15,591 nt of DNA, taken from contig JAPYSD010000032.1 in the NCBI GenBank assembly GCA_029936705.1, positions 1 through 15,591 of the forward strand. The letters run 5' to 3'. Below the pieces are notes generated by a model. It was not told where the DNA came from. It worked only from the letters and a program-made list of their open reading frames with translations, and did not search any database. Both the position numbers and the translations under genes were made by a program. Every line of letters starts with the position of its first letter. Position 1 is the stretch's first letter. This document shows, piece after piece, positions 7,708 through 13,539 of the stretch. The stretch comes from Croceicoccus sp. Its GTDB lineage: Bacteria; Pseudomonadota; Alphaproteobacteria; Sphingomonadales; Sphingomonadaceae.

Positions 7708-8250
7708 ATGACGATTGACGATATGATCGAGCGCACCATCGGTCACGAGGGGCGATACTCGAACCACGCTGACGATACTGGCGGCGAGACGATGTTCGGC
7801 ATCACGAAGGCTGTCGCCCGTGCCAATGGCTACGGCGGACCGATGCGCCAGCTGACCCGCGACCACGCGAAGGCCATCTATCGGCAGCAATATGCCGACA
7901 AGCCGGGCTTCTCGGCGGTGGCGCGGGTTTCCCCGGCGATCGGCGCTGAGCTGTTCGACACCGGCGTCAACATGGGGCCGGCCTATCCCGCGCTGTGGCT
8001 GCAGCAGTGCCTCAACGCGCTGAACAGCGGTGGCACGCATTATGCCGACATCAAGGAAGACGGCGACATCGGACCAGCCACGCTGGCGGCGCTGCGCGCC
8101 TTTCTCGGCCGGCGCGGCGATGCAGGCGAGCGGGTGTTGCTGAAGGCACTGAACTGCCTGCAGGGTGCGCGCTATATTGACCTGGCGCAGCGGCGGAGCG
8201 CGAACGAGAGCTTCCTGTATGGCTGGATTGCCAACCGGGTGGCGCTGTGA
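7708..8250 (+). CDS. Endolysin, GH108 lysozyme-like with C-terminal peptidoglycan-binding domain
   Basis: The 180-aa protein starts at ATG 7708 with GGGA at 7697-7700; upstream in-frame codons run into the terminator. The N-terminus carries the glycosyl hydrolase family 108 signature: Glu14 in HEG (residues 13-15), then DDTGGETMFGIT (22-33), where the family has its catalytic Glu and conserved GG-T-GIT. Residues ~90-175 correspond to the family's usual peptidoglycan-binding 3 domain, including NMGP and the GDIGPATL segment. It would cleave the glycan backbone of host peptidoglycan during lysis. There is no signal peptide or SAR-type N-terminal membrane segment, so it should depend on a holin for access to the cell wall. 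Its stop overlaps the next GTG start (GTGA). Confidence 0.93.
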   Translation: MTIDDMIERTIGHEGRYSNHADDTGGETMFGITKAVARANGYGGPMRQLTRDHAKAIYRQQYADKPGFSAVARVSPAIGAELFDTGVNMGPAYPALWLQQCLNALNSGGTHYADIKEDGDIGPATLAALRAFLGRRGDAGERVLLKALNCLQGARYIDLAQRRSANESFLYGWIANRVAL

Positions 8251-8669
8251 TTGAGCGCCGCCGTTCGATCCGCAGTTTCGCGCTGGTCTGCGTCGCGATC
8301 ACGTCGGTCTTCATCATGGGGATGCGGATATGGACGCAGTACCTGATCGCAAGCACCGACTGGTGCGCGAAGGCGTTGGGCGCGGCGAAATACGCCAATG
8401 GCCGTCCGGCTGCGGCCATCGACCAGTGCTTCGAACTGATGACCCTGCAGCTCGAGGCGACATCGCGCGGAAATCTTATCGATTCTGGCGTCATCGCACT
8501 GTGTCTGCTCGTCCTGATGGTGATCGTGGTCGCCGGGGGAAGGTTCTACTTCAAGGCCTCGGAGTCGGGCGTGGAGACCACCATCGGGCGCGATGAAGCC
8601 GCGCGGGCGGTGGCGGGTGCGGCGGAGGACAAGGCCGAGGAGATCACCGGGGGCGATACGCCGCCGTGA
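8247..8669 (+). CDS. Two-span membrane protein, class II holin candidate
   Basis: This 140-aa protein uses GTG 8247, overlapping the endolysin stop as GTGA. It has a basic N-terminus (IERRRSIR), a first membrane segment at about residues 11-31, a ~45-residue hydrophilic loop with two cysteines, a second membrane segment at about 76-98 (GVIALCLLVLMVIVVAGG), and a charged C-terminal tail of ~40 residues. Both ends are predicted cytoplasmic, the topology of class II holins, and the position directly after the endolysin fits. It is longer than many holins (often 70-130 aa) and I do not recognise the family, so holin function is inferred. Confidence 0.7.
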   Translation: MIERRRSIRSFALVCVAITSVFIMGMRIWTQYLIASTDWCAKALGAAKYANGRPAAAIDQCFELMTLQLEATSRGNLIDSGVIALCLLVLMVIVVAGGRFYFKASESGVETTIGRDEAARAVAGAAEDKAEEITGGDTPP

Positions 8670-9046
8670 CGCTCTGGTGCCTGAAATGCGGGGAGCCGTT
8701 CGATCCGGTCGATGCCATCCATCGGGGGCGGTGGACGCTTGGAGTCGATTGGGTCGCGATCGACGACGAATTCCTCGCCGTGACCGCGGCAGAAGCCAAG
8801 GCGCTGTTCGCTGTCGGGCAGGGTAATGGTCGTCCGGTCAATCGATCGTTTGTGGCCGAGTTCTCGTGCAGCGAGCGGGCCGAATACCCTTTGGCGACGC
8901 TTGCAGCGCGCCTCTCGCAACTTCGCGTGAAACTCGGTTCTGCCTTCCCGCTGGTGACGGTCGGAGAAGGGCTGAGCTGGCGCGATCCACTATCCGGCAG
9001 CGAGCCGGGAACGCCGCATGGTGTGGCATTGGAAGAAGGGAAGTGA
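8666..9046 (+). CDS. Unknown 126-aa protein in the lysis cassette
   Basis: It starts at GTG 8666, overlapping the preceding stop as GTGA. The N-terminus has one CxxC pair (WCLKCG, residues 4-9) and one further cysteine, so a full zinc ribbon is not evident. The rest is mixed helix and strand without membrane segments or signal peptide. It ends three bases before another membrane protein. I do not recognise the family. Because it lies between two holin candidates, a cytosolic regulator of lysis timing is conceivable but unsupported by any motif. Confidence 0.7.
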   Translation: MTLWCLKCGEPFDPVDAIHRGRWTLGVDWVAIDDEFLAVTAAEAKALFAVGQGNGRPVNRSFVAEFSCSERAEYPLATLAARLSQLRVKLGSAFPLVTVGEGLSWRDPLSGSEPGTPHGVALEEGK

Positions 9047-9048
9047 GT

Positions 9049-9465
9049 ATGGATTTCAAGGCTATCAACCCGCTTGCCTGGACGGGCCTGCGGAAGTTCC
9101 TCCTGATCATGGCGGCGGTTTTCGTCGCCTTCGCGATCCTGACGGGCGCGACGCTCTATTTCGTCTCGGGCGTGATCTGCATTGCGGCGCTGCTGGTTTG
9201 GGAATGGCGGGCGCAGCGCAATCTGGCGGCAGCCACGCCGGGCGTGCAGACCTTTGCCGCCATGTCCACGAAGCCGCAGACCGACACGGTGGTCGAGCAG
9301 CTGATCATGGTGCTGGCGGTGATCGCCGCGGTGCTGGGCAAGGAGATACCCGAGGCGAAGATTCAGTATGTCGCGCAGGCGATCGGCATCTTCATCGCGC
9401 TGATAACCGGCGGGCGCGACCTGTGGAAGACTCTGAAGCTCGCATGGGCGAGTTTTCGCGCGTGA
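9049..9465 (+). CDS. Polytopic membrane protein, second holin candidate
   Basis: I chose ATG 9049 (138 aa), led by AAGGG at 9036-9040 with good spacing; an in-frame GTG at 9043 overlapping the upstream stop is the alternative. Hydrophobic segments lie at about residues 17-38, 40-53, 83-97 and 107-121, separated by a hydrophilic loop (54-82) and ending in a short basic tail (RDLWKTLKLAWASFRA). It directly precedes and overlaps the i-spanin gene. Several short spans plus a basic C-terminus immediately before Rz fits a holin, but there is no recognisable family match. Confidence 0.7.
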   Translation: MDFKAINPLAWTGLRKFLLIMAAVFVAFAILTGATLYFVSGVICIAALLVWEWRAQRNLAAATPGVQTFAAMSTKPQTDTVVEQLIMVLAVIAAVLGKEIPEAKIQYVAQAIGIFIALITGGRDLWKTLKLAWASFRA

Positions 9466-9845
9466 TCGCGGGATTCGACGCTGCGGCGTGGAAGCGTTGG
9501 GGATGGCTGCTGATCGCGGCCATCCTTGCGCTGACTGCTATCACCATCGGCTTCGCCTATGTGCGGGGCCGGTTTGCCGCCGAGGAAACACGCGGCGAGA
9601 TCGATGCCTCGCGAGCGGATGCCGGCATCGCCAGCGGGCGAGACGCCGCCGACACTGTCGGCGCGGCCGGCACGCGCGAGCGCGCCATCGATCAACAGAC
9701 AAGGGAAAACGACGATGCGATCCGCAATGCGCCGGGGGCTGATGTCCCTGTTGATGATGGGGTGCATGGTACCGGCATTGACAGCCTGTGCCGGCGGGCA
9801 GCCTATCGTGCTGACCCGCGCTGCCTGCAGCAGCCTCCTTCCTGA
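9462..9845 (+). CDS. Rz: i-spanin, Rz-like inner-membrane protein
   Basis: I chose GTG 9462 (127 aa), which overlaps the upstream stop as GTGA and has GGCGAG about nine bases before; ATG 9444 would add six residues. One N-terminal membrane segment (about residues 13-33) is followed by a long hydrophilic, charged helical region rich in Glu, Arg and Ala, as in the periplasmic part of i-spanins. The C-terminus contains LCRRAAYRADPRC, a pattern I associate with Rz-type proteins of alphaproteobacterial phages. A lipoprotein gene begins within it in another frame, the classical embedded or overlapping Rz/Rz1 arrangement. In the family, the pair spans the periplasm and fuses the two membranes at the last step of lysis. 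Confidence 0.85.
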   Translation: MIAGFDAAAWKRWGWLLIAAILALTAITIGFAYVRGRFAAEETRGEIDASRADAGIASGRDAADTVGAAGTRERAIDQQTRENDDAIRNAPGADVPVDDGVHGTGIDSLCRRAAYRADPRCLQQPPS

Positions 9846-10050
9846 CGAGTGGCGGAGCGGTGTCCCCGGCGCCCCGCTGCCGGAAGGCAACACCGCCGGC
9901 GACTGGATCGCGTTCGGCGATACGCAGACGGCTCAGCTCGACAAGGCGAACGGGCGCACCGCCGATGTGATCGGCATCGTGGAGCGTTGCGAGGCGCGTG
10001 ATCGGGCGGCGGTGAAAGCCGTCCGGCCGAAGATCCTTGGGCTGTTCTGA
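9715..10050 (+). CDS. Rz1: o-spanin, Rz1-like lipoprotein
   Basis: Start ATG 9715 is led by AAGGGA (9701-9706) inside the i-spanin gene; the two genes overlap by 131 bases in different frames. The 111-aa product has a basic N-terminus (MRSAMRRG), a hydrophobic core, and a lipobox LTAC with Cys25 followed by AGG, which favours transport to the outer membrane. The mature part (86 residues) has two more cysteines and is only modestly Pro-rich, longer than short Rz1 proteins of enteric phages. In the family, the lipid-anchored partner binds the i-spanin C-terminus. Its stop shares a base with the next ATG at 10050. Confidence 0.82.
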   Translation: MRSAMRRGLMSLLMMGCMVPALTACAGGQPIVLTRAACSSLLPDEWRSGVPGAPLPEGNTAGDWIAFGDTQTAQLDKANGRTADVIGIVERCEARDRAAVKAVRPKILGLF

Positions 10051-10226
10051 TGAGCGTATTTGCGAGCTTTGGAAGGCCATTCAGATATGGACGGCCATTT
10101 GGCCTCGATCGCGGACGCAGAAGGACAATAGCGCCTGGTCCATCGTCATATCTCACCGCCGACACGACCGCCTTCACCGCGGATGATACGAGTATCACCG
10201 CCGACACCACTCTGATCGAGAATTGA
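10050..10226 (+). CDS. 58-aa protein with three TAD repeats
   Basis: ATG 10050 shares its first base with the preceding stop, and the ORF runs 58 codons to TGA 10224-10226. The N-terminal half is basic and aromatic (GRPFRYGRPFG, then RGRRRT). The C-terminal part is three seven-residue repeats (TADTTAF, TADDTSI, TADTTLI; residues 36-56). The repeat conservation despite silent differences, tight coupling upstream and 4-base spacing downstream support real coding. Thr/Asp heptad-like repeats of this kind suggest beta-strand packing, possibly a small structural or trimerisation element for the adjacent fibre module. I do not recognise a named family. Confidence 0.65.
   Translation: MSVFASFGRPFRYGRPFGLDRGRRRTIAPGPSSYLTADTTAFTADDTSITADTTLIEN
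10155..10217 (+). repeat. Three tandem 21-base repeats in the 58-aa gene
   Basis: Three 21-base units each begin with codons for Thr-Ala-Asp and continue with Thr/Ser-rich residues ending in Phe or Ile. The unit length is the same as that of the repeat in the hub gene at 3964-4026, but the sequences are unrelated. Confidence 0.8.
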
Positions 10227-10230
10227 GGCC

Positions 10231-10590
10231 ATGGCAAAGAAGACGATAAACATCGGGCAATCGGCGAATGACAGGACCGGCGATGTGCATCGCACCGCGT
10301 TCGCCAAGTGCAATGACAACTTCGACGAGCTGTATGCCTCGCTGGTGCCAATCGTCGCGAACTTCACCTCCGATGGAGAGGTTCGGTTCTATGCATCTGA
10401 AGCAATGACTCTCGCTCAGCAGGCGACGAGCGGCATCGGAACCGTGACCTATGAAAAGTCGACTTCAGGGGCTCCGGACGACTTTGCCAGCACGACGAGC
10501 CCCATAACCCTCGAAGAGGGTGCATGGCTCAAGATTTCTGCAACTTCCGTGTCAGCGCTGTTCGCAGTGGCATTGAAGAGGACGGCATGA
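10231..10590 (+). CDS. Small fibre-associated protein, paralogue of the protein at 5002
   Basis: A 119-aa protein. The N-terminus has a pattern widespread at the start of phage fibre proteins: IGQSANDRTGDVHR, then AFAKCNDNFDELY (residues ~8-35), the form seen where fibres attach to the tail. The C-terminal ~65 residues match the C-terminal part of the 133-aa protein at 5002-5403 (see ASEAM, IGT, KST, EGAWL landmarks). It is therefore a chimera of a fibre-attachment-like head and a shared beta-rich tail domain. Its stop overlaps the ATG at 10587 (ATGA). I infer an adaptor or chaperone-like structural role for the following large protein. Confidence 0.8.
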   Translation: MAKKTINIGQSANDRTGDVHRTAFAKCNDNFDELYASLVPIVANFTSDGEVRFYASEAMTLAQQATSGIGTVTYEKSTSGAPDDFASTTSPITLEEGAWLKISATSVSALFAVALKRTA

Positions 10591-10724
10591 TTATTGCTCC
10601 GCTAACCTTTGAAACGTATGCCTCTTCGCATGACGGATCGCAGGACCTTTCTGGTTGGAACCGCTTTCGGGGCGCTGTGCGGAATATCGGGCGGCTATGC
10701 TCTCTCGCCGAGAGGGGAGCCTGA
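10587..10724 (+). CDS. Possible 45-aa coupled ORF overlapping the spike N-terminus
   Basis: ATG 10587 overlaps the preceding stop (ATGA) and has AGAGG at 10577-10581, so ribosomes should initiate here. It ends at TGA 10722-10724, one base before an in-frame ATG (10726) of the large downstream gene. The 45-aa product (begins MIIAPLTFETYAS) has no recognisable motif and lies in a different frame from the Tat-like peptide of the large gene. It may be a translational relay rather than a functional protein. Confidence 0.35.
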   Translation: MIIAPLTFETYASSHDGSQDLSGWNRFRGAVRNIGRLCSLAERGA

Positions 10725-12642
10725 AATGATCATCCAGAAGATGCCCTATCCGATCGTCGTGGCGCCGACCGATCCCGAGCACTGGGCCTACGTTGTGCTT
10801 CAGGAGCAATACACCGGCCTCGGGATCGACGAGAGCCGCTACGGGCAGGTTCGCGAAGGCTCGGGCGGGAACATCGCCCTGAGCAACGGTTCGCTCGTGC
10901 TCGACGGCAGCGGCCCCGGTGGTCACGCCGCGTGGAACAACGACCGGAAGGAATTCAACCCTACGAACAAGGATTTCACGTTCGAGTTCTTCGGGGTGGT
11001 TTTCAACTCCACAGGGGACTGCACCCTCGCCGGCCAGGAGCAGCTAATCAGCGCATCGTCCGGGCGCTGCCAGTGGAACATCTATCGTCGCAGCGGACAG
11101 TGGATTGTCACGTTCAGCGTCGACGGACTTACCAAGCCGCTTCAGCTGACAGCCGCCCAAGCGCTGACAGTCAGCGTCCCCTATGACGTTGCCATAGAAA
11201 GGTCGGGCAGCACGTGGAGGCTTTACGTCAACGGCATGATGCTGGCCAAGGCCACAGCATCCATCGCCCTCTACGATTTCATCACTACTCCGCGCATTGG
11301 GGCGCGCCTGAATCTTGGGGCCTACGACGACTTCTTCAGCGGCTCACTGAAGGCGGTCCGCTGGACTGTCGGCGCGGCGCGATATAACTCTGACGCAGGG
11401 TATACAGTTCCTTCCCTGCCGCTGCCGCAGGGCAGCACCGGGATCGCCGGGCAGCGAGCAGCCCCTGGTGCTTGGACGTGGTTCAATGATCCGCGAGCGA
11501 TCAGCTACGCATCAGGCTCCAAGCTGGCTTTCACTGGCATGACACGCCGGACAAACCTCGATCTATTCGAGGCCAGTGCGCCGTTCACCAATTTCACCAG
11601 AACCCAGCTCGATCCCGATAACTGGACGCAAAATGGGGCGGGCAATGTTCCGTCCGATGACCACAACAATGCTGGCCTGCTGCGCCGCGCAGACGGAAAG
11701 CTGATGGCTTTCTGGACGGAACATAGCATCTCGAATGTTGGATATTACTACTCAGTGTCTGGGGAGGCGGATAGCGGCGCCTCGTTTGGCGCGATTAACG
11801 ACATAGATCCTCAGCTCGGCGGCGACAGGTACACATACGCGCTGCCTTTCCAGATGACAGGCGAGGCTAACAGTCCGCTGCATCTGATTTTTCGCGAGCA
11901 CCTCGTGGATGGATATGCGGTGTGGCGCCGATCTACCAGCACGAACAATGGGGCGAATTGGGCGGCACCAATCACCTTCCTCGATGCGGGCGGCGGCGAT
12001 TACAGCCCCTACCTCAAAGCGGTACAGAGCAGCCCGACCCGGATCGACTTCGTCTGCACGGACGGGCACCCGTCCTACACGCCGGTGGTTTCGATCTATC
12101 ACTTCTATTACGAGAACGGGACCTATTACGACACGGACGGTACGCCGCTTACCCTGCCGATCAACCCGGTTACGGCACTAAGCCCGCTATATGATGGGAC
12201 CATTACCCCAGCATGGATTTGGGATATCCAGATCAACGCCGATGGATACCCGGTGATTGCCTACACCAACTTCCCGACTGTGGACGATCATCGCTACCGC
12301 AGGCTGGAGTACAATGGTACGTCGTGGGTCGATGAGCAGATCGTTTCCGCGAACGGAGGCGGCCTGTATGCGGGCGAGCCGCATTATACGGGCGGCATCT
12401 GTTTCGATCCGGCCAACACGAACGTCGTCTATTGCTCGATTAAGGACGGATTCGGCATCTACCAGATGTGGAAGTTCACCAAGGGCGGCGGAGCTTGGTC
12501 GGGTGTCAAACTGACCTCTGGCATCCGTCCGAGCATCAGGCCCTTCGTGGTGCCAGGCACGAACCGACTGCTTTACCTTAACGGCGTCTATAATTCGCAG
12601 TTCGACTGGCACACGCACATCTGCATCCACGATATTGGATAG
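10630..12642 (+). CDS. LamG-like plus BNR/sialidase-like protein: tail spike or exported enzyme
   Basis: From ATG 10630 the product is 670 aa. It opens with MTDRRTFLVG and a hydrophobic stretch, matching the twin-arginine (RRxFL) export pattern; ATG 10618 and TTG 10609 are longer alternatives. Residues ~103-264 resemble a concanavalin/LamG jelly roll (FTFEFFGVVFNS; WRLYVNGMML). Residues ~282-670 resemble BNR-repeat beta-propellers (WTWFNDPRAISY, then FTGMTRR), with an Asp-box-like STSTNNGANW at 435-444 and a weaker one near 377-386. Such proteins bind or cleave polysaccharide. An in-frame ATG at 10726 with a very strong ribosome site would give a 638-aa form without the signal. Position after an adaptor-like gene favours a tail spike; the signal would favour secretion. 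Catalytic residues cannot be assigned. Confidence 0.8.
   Translation: MTDRRTFLVGTAFGALCGISGGYALSPRGEPEMIIQKMPYPIVVAPTDPEHWAYVVLQEQYTGLGIDESRYGQVREGSGGNIALSNGSLVLDGSGPGGHAAWNNDRKEFNPTNKDFTFEFFGVVFNSTGDCTLAGQEQLISASSGRCQWNIYRRSGQWIVTFSVDGLTKPLQLTAAQALTVSVPYDVAIERSGSTWRLYVNGMMLAKATASIALYDFITTPRIGARLNLGAYDDFFSGSLKAVRWTVGAARYNSDAGYTVPSLPLPQGSTGIAGQRAAPGAWTWFNDPRAISYASGSKLAFTGMTRRTNLDLFEASAPFTNFTRTQLDPDNWTQNGAGNVPSDDHNNAGLLRRADGKLMAFWTEHSISNVGYYYSVSGEADSGASFGAINDIDPQLGGDRYTYALPFQMTGEANSPLHLIFREHLVDGYAVWRRSTSTNNGANWAAPITFLDAGGGDYSPYLKAVQSSPTRIDFVCTDGHPSYTPVVSIYHFYYENGTYYDTDGTPLTLPINPVTALSPLYDGTITPAWIWDIQINADGYPVIAYTNFPTVDDHRYRRLEYNGTSWVDEQIVSANGGGLYAGEPHYTGGICFDPANTNVVYCSIKDGFGIYQMWKFTKGGGAWSGVKLTSGIRPSIRPFVVPGTNRLLYLNGVYNSQFDWHTHICIHDIG
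10711..10728 (+). promoter_or_regulatory. Strong internal ribosome binding site and alternative start
   Basis: AGAGGGGAG at 10711-10719 lies six bases before an in-frame ATG at 10726-10728, and the competing 45-aa ORF stops at 10724. This is the best ribosome site anywhere near the large gene, so a signal-less 638-aa product is likely made, perhaps as the main one. Confidence 0.55.
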
Positions 12643-12763
12643 CGCCCCGCGGAGCAGGTCAATCCAAGCGGTATCACTCTTCTCAGCTTTGAGTGGTTAG
12701 CTGCGCGATTTTCTAACGGCCAGTGGCTCGAAGCGATAGCATCTCAGAAGGAAGGTTTGAGAA
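12643..12763. other. Intergenic gap after the spike gene
   Basis: These 121 bases carry no ORF. A weak hairpin (12673-12679 with 12691-12697, seven pairs including one G-T) lacks a T-run. The right end holds the ribosome site of the next gene. No convincing promoter was found. Confidence 0.5.
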
Positions 12764-13081
12764 ATGCCAATTCTCGACGTGACATATCATATTGCATCAG
12801 ATGAAGGGGTGGTTTGGGTAAGTCCCGGGCAGCCACTTGGGGTTGTTACCCAGCAGACAGGCTCGTCTGAGCAACTCGATTTTTCGAGCTCTAGCGACGA
12901 GGGCGGTACAGCCGCGACAGGACGTGTAGCGCGGCTGAAAGCGAAGGATGCCGCCTGCAGGGTCGCGGTAATAGCTTCTGGAAGTGCTTCTTTGAGCAAC
13001 AGTATGCTCCTTCTCGCCGGCGATACAGAGTTCCTATTCGTCCCACCTGGCTCCTTCGTCAGCGTTCTGGCTGATGCATGA
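12764..13081 (+). CDS. Small beta-rich protein, function unknown
   Basis: This is a 105-aa protein; ATG 12764 has AAGGAAGG at 12748-12755 with eight-base spacing, a strong initiation site. The sequence is Ser/Gly/Val-rich with alternating strands (DVTYHIAS; VVWVSPGQPLGVV; ATGRVARLKAKDA; SLSNSMLLLAGDTEFLFVPPGS) and ends soon after. There is one cysteine and no membrane segment or signal. It follows the large spike gene by 121 bases, so it may be the last gene of the fibre module, perhaps a small virion-surface or attachment protein. That role is inferred from place and beta content; I do not recognise the family. Confidence 0.75.
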   Translation: MPILDVTYHIASDEGVVWVSPGQPLGVVTQQTGSSEQLDFSSSSDEGGTAATGRVARLKAKDAACRVAVIASGSASLSNSMLLLAGDTEFLFVPPGSFVSVLADA

Positions 13082-13143
13082 TAGCAATCCGGCAGCAATT
13101 TTTCACCGCTTGAGTTTGTTCTTCATCCGTTCCAGCAGGGTGC

Positions 13144-13386
13144 ATGGGCCGGACAAAACTCGATTCGATCAATGAATTCGCACGCCATGGATACAAGGTG
13201 CGTGTAAGCTGCAGGTGCGGGCGGAAGGTCGACTGGTCGCCGTTCGAGATGATCGTCATGCTGCAGAAACGACGACTGCCATACGATGTCGATAGGCTGG
13301 AGCCCAAGATGCGCTGCGGTTTCTGCGGTGCACGCGGCGCGAAGATCAGCGCAGCGATGTCGGAGATCAGCAGCAACGTGCGTTAG
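13144..13386 (+). CDS. Small putative zinc-binding protein
   Basis: An 80-aa basic protein. Four cysteines form two pairs: CRC (residues 23-25) and CGFC (58-61), separated by a 32-residue helical segment with WSPFEMIVMLQKRRLP. The spacing suggests one structural zinc site. The N-terminus (MGRTKLDSINEFARHGYKVR) is typical of small alphaproteobacterial or prophage proteins of unknown role. The start ATG 13144 has a close AGGG (13137-13140). The base and codon pattern is ordinary for the window. A nucleic-acid-binding or regulatory role is plausible for a zinc-ribbon-like protein but not shown. Confidence 0.7.
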   Translation: MGRTKLDSINEFARHGYKVRVSCRCGRKVDWSPFEMIVMLQKRRLPYDVDRLEPKMRCGFCGARGAKISAAMSEISSNVR

Positions 13387-13387
13387 C

Positions 13388-13486
13388 TTAGATCCCGGAC
13401 AGGAATTGCCAGATCTGCTCAATCGACCATGCGAAGAATATCAGGGTCGACAGCAGCAAGGCTGCAAATTCCAGCTTCAGCTTCAT
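13388..13486 (-). CDS. Possible 32-aa single-span membrane peptide (antisense)
   Basis: On the minus strand, ATG at 13486-13484 opens 32 codons ending at 13388, one base from the stop of the convergent plus-strand gene. The peptide begins MKLKLEF, then has a membrane segment (AALLLSTLIFFAWSI) and a short aromatic tail. Basic start plus single span is characteristic of small membrane proteins and type I toxins. The ribosome site is weak. A strong hairpin lies about 17 bases upstream. The frame also extends upstream through the hairpin to 13576, but I consider that extension unlikely. Confidence 0.4.
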   Translation of the reverse strand: MKLKLEFAALLLSTLIFFAWSIEQIWQFLSGI

Positions 13487-13503
13487 GCCATTGCTCGAAG
13501 GGT

Positions 13504-13539
13504 GAGCCGCCCTGCTCGGGGTGACCAGGGCGGCTCTTT
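13504..13539 (+). terminator. Strong hairpin, probable terminator of the accessory genes
   Basis: GAGCCGCCCTG (13504-13514) pairs perfectly with CAGGGCGGCTC (13526-13536): eleven base pairs, an eleven-base loop, and TTT after the stem. Only three T residues follow, so termination could be moderate. It would end transcripts of the 80-aa gene, and on the minus strand it sits just before the 32-aa peptide start. Confidence 0.65.

Noticed and set aside
6661..8040. A 459-codon minus-strand frame opposite the membrane genes and endolysin
   Set aside because: The plus strand carries the clear GH108 endolysin and hydrophobic proteins; the minus reading runs across the terminator and has no protein-like domain.
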